The notes under the pieces were generated by a model. It did not search any database. It was not told the DNA's origin and was given only the letters and a program-made list of their open reading frames with translations. Source: Acidobacteriota bacterium (GTDB lineage Bacteria > Acidobacteriota > Blastocatellia > Pyrinomonadales > Pyrinomonadaceae). Taken from it: a stretch of DNA of 19,752 nucleotides. Position numbers and translations under genes: made by a program. Of the stretch, positions 6,006 to 13,125 are shown one piece after another. The first letter of the stretch is position 1; the number at the start of each line of letters is the position of its first letter. The DNA lies in assembly GCA_020201365.1 (NCBI GenBank), contig JAIVGV010000268.1, positions 1 to 19,752 on the forward strand, given 5' to 3'.

Positions 6006-8276
6006 TTACTCGATCTTCCCTTCCAGTCTGATCTCTCGCGCCGCGCCCGACGCCGACGCCGTGACCTCGACGGGCACGCGCCAGACGAGCGTCTTGATGC
6101 GGCAGACGCCCGTGTTGTCTTCGCGGCAGTAGTACGCCGTGAGCCGCGCGCGCAACTCCGCCGCGCCCGGCGCGCGCGCGACGAGCGCGACGCTCAGCGG
6201 CAGACGCACCTCGCGCCCCGCGCGCGTCACGCCCCCGCCGCCTTCGGGCGCGAGCGACTGCGCGCCGCGCACGACCGAGACTTGGAGCCGCTGCGGCGCG
6301 GCTTCGTTCAAATGATACCCGGCGGGCAGCGCGACGTTGATCGTGAGCACGACGCGCGCGCCCTGCGCGACGCGCTGCGCGGCGACTTCGATCTCGCGCG
6401 CGAGCGCGGCGCCGCCCGCCTCGGCGGAAGCCCCGTCGCCCGCGTTCGCCTGCGGCGGTTGCAAGCCGAGAAGCCGGAGCGTGGAAGTCTTGCGCGTCGC
6501 CAGATCGATGACGCGCACGGCGTGGTTGTTCGTGTCGGCGACGTAGAGCTTGCCGTCGGCGTAAGAAATCCCGCCGGGCTCGTAGAAGGAGGGCGCTTCG
6601 CCGTCCGCCTGTCCCGGCTTGCCCGTGCCCGCGAAAGTTTCGACGCGTCCGGTCGCCGGATCGAGCAGCTTGATCTTGTGGTTGTAGGTGTCGGCGACGA
6701 ACACGCCCGCGCCCGCGACGTAGGCGACGCCGAGCGGGTGTTGCAGGCGCACGCTGTCGCCCGTGCCGTCGGCGTCGCCGAAGTCGAAGAGGTCTCCGCC
6801 CGCGAGCGTCAAGACCTGCGGCTCGTCCGCCTCCGGGTTCACAGCCATCGCGGGGCGCGCGCCCGCCTGCGTCTCGTCCCCGCCCTCGGGCGGCATCTCG
6901 CCCTGTAGCGGAACTTCAACGCCGCCGCCCCCGTCGTCGCCGTTCTGCGTCACGGGCTCTTCGCCGCCCTCCTTCGGCGCGGACTTCGCGAGACTGACCG
7001 CGCGGATCACGTTCGACTCGGCGTCGGCGACGAACAGCGTCCTGCCGTCGCTCGCGAGACCCGACGGCTGCGCGAACGACGCCGCGCGCCGCGCGCCGTC
7101 CATGCGCGCCTCGCGACCCGACCCGGCGAAGACCGAGATCGTGTTCGTCGAGAGGTTGAGCCGCCAGATTTGGTGCGGACCCGCCATCGCGATGTAGAGC
7201 CGGCGACCGACGAGCTGCAAGTCCCACGGCGAGTTGAGCGCCGTCTCGCGCGCGGGCTGCGCGCTCGCGCCCTCCTCGCCCGGATAGACGTGCGACTGCA
7301 CGCCCGTGCCCGCGACCGTCGCGACCGTCCGCGCCTTGAGATCAACTCTCCGAACGAGATGGTTCTCCGTGTCGGCGACGTAGAGCGCGTCCTCGTCGCC
7401 GCCCTTGCCCGCGTCGAGCGCGAGCCCCTGCGGTCTGTGAAAAGTCGCGCGGTCGAACGCGCCGTCCGCCGCGCCGGCGGCGCCCGTGCCGATGGTCTCG
7501 ATCAGAGTGCCGTCGAGGCGCGCCACGACGACCCGGTTGTGGTTCGAGTCCGCGACGAAGAGGCGTCCGTGCTTCGCGTCCGCCAGAACTTTCCCGGGGA
7601 ACGCGAGCGGCACGTCTCCCACCTTCGCGCGTTCAAGAGCCAACTTGAGCGGCTGCTCGTTCAGCTCGCCGCGCTTGCGCGCCTCGGCGACGAGCTTCCC
7701 GATCTCCTCGTCGAGCGCGTCGTAGTTGCCCTCGCCCTCGACCCTGCCGACGACGTAGCCCGCCGGATCGACGACGACCTGCGTGGGCCACGCCCTCACC
7801 GCGTAAGCCTGCCAGATCGCGAAGTCCGCATCGTTCGCAATCGGGTGTTCCAGCTCGTAGCGCAAAACGATCCGGCGGATGTTCTCCGTCTCCTTCTCGT
7901 TGGCGAACTTCGCCGAGTGGACGCCGACGACGACGAGCTGGTTGGCGTACTTCGCTTCGAGCCGCTTCAGGTCCGGGATGACGTGCATGCAGTTCACGCA
8001 CCCGTAAGTCCAGAAGTCGAGCAGCACGACCTTGCCGCGCAGCGCCGCAATCGAGAGCGGCTTGTCCGTGTTCAGCCACCCGCGCGCGCCCGCCAACTCC
8101 GGCGCGCGCACGCGCCCCGCCGACTGCACGCCCACGCCCTCGCCCCCCTCCGACGCTTCCTGCGCCGCTTCCTGCCCGCGTGCTGCGGGCGCGCACGCGC
8201 ACGCGACCGCCGCCGCCAAGCACGCGCACGCGAGCGTCCTCTTCAACAACCTTCCGACCCGTCTCAACTTAGACAT
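6006..8276 (-). CDS. Exported NHLRC2-like protein: thioredoxin-like domain, NHL beta-propeller, beta-sandwich C-terminus
   Basis: A 756-residue protein, probably periplasmic or surface-bound. Seen: a signal peptide (about 1-34, cut near ARG-QE); a thioredoxin/TlpA-like domain (about 55-200) with DFWTYGCVNCMH, i.e. redox-type Cys93-x-x-Cys96, and cis-Pro164 in AWPTQVV; NHL repeats from about 220 to 600 with recurring FVAD/YVADT-x-N-H motifs (e.g. 240-248, 299-306, 415-421, 526-533, 578-584); a Gly/Glu-rich insert at about 431-486; and a C-terminal beta-rich domain (about 625-756) with Cys717 and Cys725. This order matches animal NHLRC2 and bacterial homologues, in which the CVNC/CINC thioredoxin motif is typical. 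A thiol-disulfide role outside the cytoplasm is inferred; the substrate is unknown. AAGGA directly abuts the ATG, too close for a normal Shine-Dalgarno site. The gene points toward the HD-GYP gene and diverges from the CheW-like gene. Confidence 0.9.
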   Translation of the reverse strand: MSKLRRVGRLLKRTLACACLAAAVACACAPAARGQEAAQEASEGGEGVGVQSAGRVRAPELAGARGWLNTDKPLSIAALRGKVVLLDFWTYGCVNCMHVIPDLKRLEAKYANQLVVVGVHSAKFANEKETENIRRIVLRYELEHPIANDADFAIWQAYAVRAWPTQVVVDPAGYVVGRVEGEGNYDALDEEIGKLVAEARKRGELNEQPLKLALERAKVGDVPLAFPGKVLADAKHGRLFVADSNHNRVVVARLDGTLIETIGTGAAGAADGAFDRATFHRPQGLALDAGKGGDEDALYVADTENHLVRRVDLKARTVATVAGTGVQSHVYPGEEGASAQPARETALNSPWDLQLVGRRLYIAMAGPHQIWRLNLSTNTISVFAGSGREARMDGARRAASFAQPSGLASDGRTLFVADAESNVIRAVSLAKSAPKEGGEEPVTQNGDDGGGGVEVPLQGEMPPEGGDETQAGARPAMAVNPEADEPQVLTLAGGDLFDFGDADGTGDSVRLQHPLGVAYVAGAGVFVADTYNHKIKLLDPATGRVETFAGTGKPGQADGEAPSFYEPGGISYADGKLYVADTNNHAVRVIDLATRKTSTLRLLGLQPPQANAGDGASAEAGGAALAREIEVAAQRVAQGARVVLTINVALPAGYHLNEAAPQRLQVSVVRGAQSLAPEGGGGVTRAGREVRLPLSVALVARAPGAAELRARLTAYYCREDNTGVCRIKTLVWRVPVEVTASASGAAREIRLEGKIE

Positions 8277-8391
8277 TCCTTAACTCACACACTTTCCCGC
8301 AGGCTCAAGATATACGCTCGCGACACGAGGCGGAGATTCGCGCGGGCGGCGGGAGGCTCTGTCGCACGCGGCTCGGGGAGGACTCGGACGC

Positions 8392-8416
8392 ACGGCGCAC
8401 GACGTGCACGCGCCGT
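8392..8416. repeat. Inverted repeat in the divergent spacer
   Basis: ACGGCGC (8392-8398) and GCGCCGT (8410-8416) form a 7-bp perfect inverted repeat around 11 nt that contain the palindrome GTGCAC. It sits in the 294-nt spacer (8277-8570) between two divergent genes and could be an operator or chance in GC-rich DNA. Apart from this, the plus-strand promoter at its right end and an AT-rich word (ATTTTA, 8427-8432) that could serve as a minus-strand -10, I see nothing else in the spacer. Confidence 0.3.
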
Positions 8417-8526
8417 CGAGACTAGAATTTTACCACGCCGCCCGCACCGAACGCCCGCCCGCGCGCCGCAAGTCGAGCGGACGACGGGAGCGGCGCGCGC
8501 CACCTCTTCGTCGCGCAGCCCGCGCG

Positions 8527-8555
8527 TTGACACCTCCGAGACCGCGTGTTAGAAC
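8527..8555 (+). promoter_or_regulatory. Sigma-70 type promoter for the CheW-like gene
   Basis: A perfect -35 box TTGACA (8527-8532) is separated by exactly 17 nt from TAGAAC (8550-8555), a 4/6 match to the -10 consensus. Transcription should start near 8562, only about 8-10 nt before the ATG at 8571. No Shine-Dalgarno site fits in between, so the mRNA would be leaderless or nearly so. Confidence 0.65.
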
Positions 8556-8570
8556 CGCGCTACTTTCGTC

Positions 8571-9110
8571 ATGGCGACCGATCTGAGCCTTGAGCCACGC
8601 GGCGCGCGCGAGCTGTTCGTCGTGCGCGCGCGCGGGCGGCTGTTCGCCGTCTTCGCCGAAGAGGTCGAAGCCACGGCGGAGGGGCTCGCGCCCGCGCCGC
8701 TGCCCGGCGCGCCGCCCGCTGTCGTCGGCGTCGTCAGCCTGCGCGGTCGCATCCGCACCGCGCTCGACCCCGCGCAACTCCTCCCCGACGATCAGCCGAC
8801 GCAGACGCGAGCGACCCCCCCAGCCGATCAGCCGAACGCGCGCGACTCGTCGGGCACGCGCGACGCCGACGCGCGCACCGCGCCCCGCCTCTTCGTCGCG
8901 CTCCGCGGCGACGAGCAGCTCGCGCTCGCCTGCGACTCAGCCGACGGGCGCATCGAGATCGCCCCCGCGGAGATCGTCCCGCCGACGGACGCGCACACGC
9001 CCTCGCGCGGCACGGTCGAGCGCGGCGGCTCGCGCGTCACCGTCCTCGACACGGCGCTCCTCTTTGACGCCGCCACGCGCGGCACGGAGCGACGCCGCAA
9101 GAGATCGTGA
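8571..9110 (+). CDS. CheW-like domain protein
   Basis: A 179-residue soluble protein with one CheW-like fold, the adaptor type that couples chemoreceptors to the CheA kinase. Seen: ELFVVRARGRLFAVFAEEVEA (residues 14-34), the typical first strands; GVVSLRGRIRTALD (53-66), matching the CheW core consensus GxxxLRGxxxPVxD; and a second half with RLFVALRGDEQLALACD (106-122) and VTVLDTALLF (156-165). A low-complexity Gln/Thr/Asp/Arg linker of about 32 residues (73-104) interrupts the domain, and the C-terminus is basic (RRRKRS). No cheA, receptor, cheR or cheB gene is nearby, so its partner is unknown. It could serve a chemosensory system encoded elsewhere. Its promoter is visible just upstream. 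Confidence 0.75.
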   Translation: MATDLSLEPRGARELFVVRARGRLFAVFAEEVEATAEGLAPAPLPGAPPAVVGVVSLRGRIRTALDPAQLLPDDQPTQTRATPPADQPNARDSSGTRDADARTAPRLFVALRGDEQLALACDSADGRIEIAPAEIVPPTDAHTPSRGTVERGGSRVTVLDTALLFDAATRGTERRRKRS

Positions 9111-9173
9111 TCCTCACGGGGTCTCGCTCGTCCCGCCCGCCCCGCGGGTGTTAAGATTCCGCACGTAAAGTTC

Positions 9174-9178
9174 GGAGA
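9174..9178 (+). promoter_or_regulatory. Shine-Dalgarno site for the small GNAT gene
   Basis: GGAGA ends 8 nt before the ATG at 9187, standard spacing. It is one of the few clear ribosome binding sites in the window. Confidence 0.6.
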
Positions 9179-9186
9179 CCGAGAAG

Positions 9187-9678
9187 ATGACGGAGACGAC
9201 CGACACGACGCGCGCCGTGCGCGTCCGCGCGGCACTCGCCGCCGACCGCGAGTTCATCCTCGCGCTCGTCCATCGCCTCGCCGAGTTCGGGCCGCCGCCG
9301 TGGCACGACGCGGAAGTGATGACGACCGCCGAGCAAGCCGTCATCGCCGACGCGCTCGCCTCGCCGAAGGGCGACGAGGCGATCTTCGTCGCCGAAGACG
9401 ACGCCGGCTCGCCCCTCGGCTTCGCCCACGCCGTCACGCACACGGACTACTTCACGCGCGAGCCGCACGGTCACGTCTCGGCGCTCGTCGTCGCGCCCGC
9501 CGCCGAGCGCGCCGGCGCGGGTCGCGCGCTCATGCGAGCCTGCGAGGACTGGTCGCGCACGCGCGGCTACGCGCTCGTCACGCTCAACGTCTTCGCCGTC
9601 AACACGCGCGCCATCAATTTCTACGAGCGGCTCGGCTACGCGCCCGACACCTACAGGTACGCCAAGCGACTCGGCTGA
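9187..9678 (+). CDS. GNAT-family N-acetyltransferase
   Basis: A 163-residue single-domain acetyltransferase using acetyl-CoA; the acceptor is unknown. Seen: HVSALVVAPAAERAGAGRALM (96-116) contains the beta4 strand and the pyrophosphate-binding loop R108-A-G-A-G-R113, followed by the alpha3 helix; VTLNVFAVNTRAINFYERLGY (131-151) contains the beta5 strand, Asn139 and the FYERLGY motif typical of GNAT enzymes. The length is normal for the family. The start is supported by a Shine-Dalgarno site at 9174. It follows the CheW-like gene after 76 nt and precedes mutS2 by 51 nt, all in the same direction. Confidence 0.9.
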   Translation: MTETTDTTRAVRVRAALAADREFILALVHRLAEFGPPPWHDAEVMTTAEQAVIADALASPKGDEAIFVAEDDAGSPLGFAHAVTHTDYFTREPHGHVSALVVAPAAERAGAGRALMRACEDWSRTRGYALVTLNVFAVNTRAINFYERLGYAPDTYRYAKRLG

Positions 9679-9684
9679 ACGAAC

Positions 9685-9701
9685 GACGACGGGCGACTGA
9701 C
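9685..9701 (+). repeat. GACGACGG-x-C-x-ACTGAC repeat upstream of mutS2
   Basis: GACGACGGGCGACTGAC matches GACGACGGACAACTGAC at 15038-15054 in 15 of 17 positions, and both differences are G/A transitions. It occupies much of the 51-nt spacer before mutS2. Confidence 0.5.
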
Positions 9702-9729
9702 GAACGACGATTCGCGGTTCGCGGCTCTT

Positions 9730-12309
9730 ATGAACGAACAAGCATTCGGGGTGCTCGAATACGGGGCTTTGCGCGCGCTCGTCCGGCGGGGCGCGCAGAC
9801 CGAGGCGGGACGCGCGCGCGCGGACGCGCTCATGCCGCTCGGCGATCTCGGGCGCGTGCGGCTGGAGCTGCGCGCCGTCTCCGAGTGCCTCGAGCTGCGG
9901 CGGCGCGGCGCGCGCTGGTCTTTCTCCGAGTTAGCCGATCCGTCGGAACGGATCGCGCGGCTGAAGATTGAGGGCGCGGTGCTCGATCCCTCGTCGCTCC
10001 TCGCGCTCGCGCGCCTCTGCGATCAGGCGGGCGAGGCGCGCGCGCTGGTGCAGTCCGAGCGCGAAGCCGCGCCCACGCTCTGGGAGATCGTCGCGGAACT
10101 GCCGCGCGAGCTCTACTCCCTCGCCGCGCGCGTCACTTCCAAAATATTGCCGAGCGGCGAGCTCGACGACCGCGCAAGCCCGGAGCTGGCGCGCATACGC
10201 CACGACATCAACCGCCTGCGCTCCTCGATCACGCGCTCGCTCGAAGGCTTGATGCGACGCGCCGACGAGGCGATCCAAGATCAGTTGGTGACGATCCGCA
10301 ATGACCGCTTCGTCGTCCCCGTCCGCGCGGATCACCGCGGTCGCGTCGCCGGAGTCGCGCACGGCTTCTCGTCGTCCGGCATGACCGTGTTCGTCGAGCC
10401 GTTGGAGACGATTGACGCGAACAACGAGCTTCAGCATCTGCGCGAGACCGAGGAGCGCGAGATCACGCGCATCCTCGCCACGCTCACAGACGAGATGCGC
10501 CGCGAGCTTCCGGCAATCGAGCGCGCGTCCGAAGCTGTCGCGGAGTTGGATTTCGTCGCGGCGAAGGCGGCGATGGCTCTCGGCTTTGACTGCGTCGAGC
10601 CCGAAGTGACGACGGACGGCGCGCTCGAGTTGGTTGACGCGCGCCACCCGTTGCTCGAAGAGGCGTTGCGCGCCGAGGGCGGCGCGGTCGTGCCCGTCTC
10701 TCTGCGGCTCGACGCGGAGCGCCCCGTCATGATCATCTCCGGCGCGAACGCGGGCGGCAAAACGGTCGTTTTGAAAACCGCCGGCTTGCTCGCGCTCGCC
10801 GCGCTCTCAGGTCTGCACGTGCCCGCGCGTTCCGCGTCAGTGCCGCTCTACGCCTCCGTGCTCGCGGACGTCGGCGACCGGCAGTCGCTCGCCGCGCACC
10901 TCTCGACCTTCACGGCGCATGTCAGCAACATCAGCCGCATGATCGAGCTGTGCGAGCGACCCGCGCTGGTGCTGCTCGATGAAGTCGGGACGGGGACAGA
11001 CCCGGAAGAGGGCTCGGCGCTCGGCGTCGCCGTCGTGGATCACTTCCGCGGCGCGTGCGGCGCGCACGTCATCGCGACGACGCATTACAGCGGTCTCAAG
11101 CAGTACGCGGCGAACGAAAGCGGCGTGACGAACGCGAGCGTCGAGTTCGACGAGAAGACCTTGCAGCCGACTTACCATCTGCTCGTCGGCGTCGCGGGCT
11201 CTTCGTCCGGTCTTGAGATCGCCGAGCGCTTCGGCTTCCCCCGCGACATCATCCGCGCCGCCTCCTCCCGCGTTGACGACTCGGCGCGGCAGGCGAGCGA
11301 CTACCTGCGCCGCATCAAGCGCGAGGCGGACGAGGCGGAAGCCCTGCGCCGCGCGCTCGAAGAGGAGCGCGCCGCCGTCGCCGAAAAGTACGAGCGGTTA
11401 GAGCGCGACGCGGCGAAGCGTGAGGCTGAGCGGCAGCAGAAGTTCGAGCAGACTTTGCGCGCGGGAGTCGCCGAGTTCGAGCAGCGCGCGCGCGAACTCG
11501 CCTCCAGGATCGAGGATCGCGCCGAGCGGATTCGCGTCGAGCGCGAGGCGGAGCGGCGCGCGGCGGAGCTGCGACGCGAAGCACAACGCGCCGCCCAAGC
11601 CGCGCGCGGGGCGGCGAAGGCGAACACGACGGGGCGCGAGGGCGGCGTCCGCGTCGTCCGTCGCTCTGGCGCGGACGCAGAGTCGTCTTCCGCTTCACAG
11701 TCAACGTCATTCGGCACGGCGCGCGCGTCGTCCGCGTCGCCAGCCTCACGCGCTTCCTCGTCTTCCGCCGCGTCGTCTTCCGCACCGGGCGCGACGGAGT
11801 TCCGGCCCGCCGCCGAGCAGCGCGAGATCGCGAAGGGCGACGCGGTGCGTCTGCGCTCGTTCGGCAAGACGGGCACGGTCGAGAGCGTGCGCGGCGAGGA
11901 GGCGGAGGTGCGCGTCGGCAACGTGCGGCTGCGCGAGAAGGTGAAGAACCTCGAACTGTTGGAGCGCGTCGCGGTCAAGCCTGACTCGCCTCGCCTCGCG
12001 CAGCTCGAACGCCTCGCCGCCGAGCGACCGACCACGCAGGTGCGCCTCACCGCCTCGCGCGAAGCGCCCGACGCCGAACTGAACCTCATCGGCAGGACGA
12101 CGGACGAAGCGCGCGACGCCGCCGACAAGTTCCTCGACGAGGCGGCTCTCCACAGCCTCCCGCGCGTGCGCATCATCCACGGTCACGGCACTGGCGCGCT
12201 GCGCCGCGCCATCGCCGAACTCCTGCGCGACCACCCGCACGTCGCCAGCTTCGCGCCCGCGCCCCCGAACGAGGGCGGCGCGGGCGCGACCGTCGTCGAG
12301 TTGCGTTGA
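9730..12309 (+). CDS. mutS2: Endonuclease MutS2
   Basis: An 859-residue MutS2, a MutS paralogue without mismatch-binding domains. In other bacteria it acts on recombination intermediates or rescues collided ribosomes. Seen: the family-typical N-terminus (AFGVLEYGALRALV); core/clamp region (about 100-300) with FVVPVRADHRGRVAGVAHGFSSSG; the ATPase domain with Walker A GANAGGKT (338-345), Walker B LVLLDEVGTGTDPEEG (Asp417, Glu418) and TTHYSGLK; a long charged coiled coil (about 515-635); a Ser/Ala-rich linker (about 645-690); a KOW-like segment (KGDAVRLRSFGKTGTV); and a C-terminal Smr domain with HGHGTGALR (817-825). The usual LDLRG motif of Smr reads LNLIG (784-788). The linker explains why the protein is longer than the usual ~785 residues. 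No Shine-Dalgarno site precedes the ATG. Confidence 0.97.
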   Translation: MNEQAFGVLEYGALRALVRRGAQTEAGRARADALMPLGDLGRVRLELRAVSECLELRRRGARWSFSELADPSERIARLKIEGAVLDPSSLLALARLCDQAGEARALVQSEREAAPTLWEIVAELPRELYSLAARVTSKILPSGELDDRASPELARIRHDINRLRSSITRSLEGLMRRADEAIQDQLVTIRNDRFVVPVRADHRGRVAGVAHGFSSSGMTVFVEPLETIDANNELQHLRETEEREITRILATLTDEMRRELPAIERASEAVAELDFVAAKAAMALGFDCVEPEVTTDGALELVDARHPLLEEALRAEGGAVVPVSLRLDAERPVMIISGANAGGKTVVLKTAGLLALAALSGLHVPARSASVPLYASVLADVGDRQSLAAHLSTFTAHVSNISRMIELCERPALVLLDEVGTGTDPEEGSALGVAVVDHFRGACGAHVIATTHYSGLKQYAANESGVTNASVEFDEKTLQPTYHLLVGVAGSSSGLEIAERFGFPRDIIRAASSRVDDSARQASDYLRRIKREADEAEALRRALEEERAAVAEKYERLERDAAKREAERQQKFEQTLRAGVAEFEQRARELASRIEDRAERIRVEREAERRAAELRREAQRAAQAARGAAKANTTGREGGVRVVRRSGADAESSSASQSTSFGTARASSASPASRASSSSAASSSAPGATEFRPAAEQREIAKGDAVRLRSFGKTGTVESVRGEEAEVRVGNVRLREKVKNLELLERVAVKPDSPRLAQLERLAAERPTTQVRLTASREAPDAELNLIGRTTDEARDAADKFLDEAALHSLPRVRIIHGHGTGALRRAIAELLRDHPHVASFAPAPPNEGGAGATVVELR

Positions 12310-12334
12310 CGCTCGCCGGTCGGCGGCGCGCCGC

Positions 12335-12363
12335 TTGACTGCCGCCCGGCGCCGATGTTTGAT
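12335..12363 (+). promoter_or_regulatory. Candidate sigma-70 promoter for the MBL-fold gene
   Basis: TTGACT (12335-12340), a 17-nt spacer, then TTTGAT (12358-12363; 4/6). Transcription would start near 12370, downstream of the ATG at 12355 and upstream of the ribosome binding site for the ATG at 12391. This fits the later start. Confidence 0.4.
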
Positions 12364-12379
12364 CTCTCGCGCCTGCGAA

Positions 12380-12385
12380 AGGGGG
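12380..12385 (+). promoter_or_regulatory. Shine-Dalgarno-like AGGGGG deciding the start at 12391
   Basis: AGGGGG differs from AGGAGG at one base and ends 5 nt before the ATG at 12391. The in-frame ATG at 12355 has no such site. Confidence 0.6.
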
Positions 12386-12390
12386 AAGCA

Positions 12391-13119
12391 ATGATCACGA
12401 ACACGCAGTCGGGCACGAACGTCGCCGAGGTCGCCGACGGCATCTACCGCATCAACACTCCCGTGCCGCCGGAGGTCATCCCCGGCGGGTTCTCCTTCAA
12501 CCAGTACCTGATCGTTGACGAAGAGCCGCTGCTCTTCCACGCCGGTCCGCGCCGGATGTTTCCGCTCGTGCGCGAGGCGGTCGAGAGTGTGACGCCGGTC
12601 GGGCGGCTGCGCCACGTCGCCTTCTCGCACGTCGAGTCGGACGAGTCGGGCGCTTTGAACGACTGGCTCGCCGCCGCGTCCGAAGCCGCGCCGATGTGCG
12701 GGCGGATCGCGGCGCTCGTCTCAATCAACGATCTCGCGGATCGCCCGCCGCGCTCGCTCGCCGACGGCGAAACCGTCTCGCTCGGCAAACACACGCTGCG
12801 CTGGCTCGACGCGCCGCACCTGCCGCACGGCTGGGAGTGCGGCTACCTCTTCGACGAGACGACGCGCACGCTCCTGTGCGGCGACCTCTTCACGCAGCCC
12901 GGCTCTCACAGCCAGCCGCTCACGGAATCCGACATCCTCACGCCGAGCGAAGACCTGCGGCACATGCTCGACTACTTCTCTCACACGCGCCGCGCGAGCG
13001 CGCTGATCGAGAAACTCGCCGCGACCGCCCCCACCACGCTCGCCTGCATGCACGGCAGCGCCTGGAGCGGGGACGGCGCACAGCTCCTGCGCGCGCTCGC
13101 TGACGCCCTCGAAAGCTGA
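12391..13119 (+). CDS. MBL-fold protein with flavodiiron-type (ODP) metal site
   Basis: A 242-residue metallo-beta-lactamase-fold protein, probably cytoplasmic. Its ligand pattern is that of the diiron domain of flavodiiron proteins: His80-x-Glu82-x-Asp84 in FSHVESDESGAL, His146 in LPHGWE, Asp165 in CGDLF and His221 in MHGS. From family knowledge, flavodiiron proteins use H-x-E-x-D, H, D, H at nearly the same positions to bind two irons and reduce O2 or NO. The common HxExDH is HxExDE here, and the last residue is not a ligand. There is no C-terminal flavodoxin domain, so electrons would have to come from a partner, or the protein acts as an O2 sensor or hydrolase. The start at 12391 rests on the ribosome binding site. 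The dnaG ATG follows 6 nt after the stop, suggesting one transcript and translational coupling. Confidence 0.85.
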   Translation: MITNTQSGTNVAEVADGIYRINTPVPPEVIPGGFSFNQYLIVDEEPLLFHAGPRRMFPLVREAVESVTPVGRLRHVAFSHVESDESGALNDWLAAASEAAPMCGRIAALVSINDLADRPPRSLADGETVSLGKHTLRWLDAPHLPHGWECGYLFDETTRTLLCGDLFTQPGSHSQPLTESDILTPSEDLRHMLDYFSHTRRASALIEKLAATAPTTLACMHGSAWSGDGAQLLRALADALES

Positions 13120-13125
13120 CCGCCC

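Noticed and set aside
6006..8276. Lipoprotein signal in the NHLRC2-like protein (cysteines at 17, 19, 26, 28)
   Set aside because: None of these cysteines sits in a good lipobox (Leu/Val/Ile at -3 with small residues after it). An ordinary signal peptidase I site near residue 34 fits better.
7170..8552. A 460-codon plus-strand frame opposite the NHLRC2-like gene
   Set aside because: It is Arg-rich with no motif and overlaps a gene with clear signal peptide, thioredoxin and NHL features.
12355..12390. Longer MBL-fold start at the ATG at 12355
   Set aside because: It lies upstream of the predicted transcription start and lacks a Shine-Dalgarno site. The ATG at 12391 has one.
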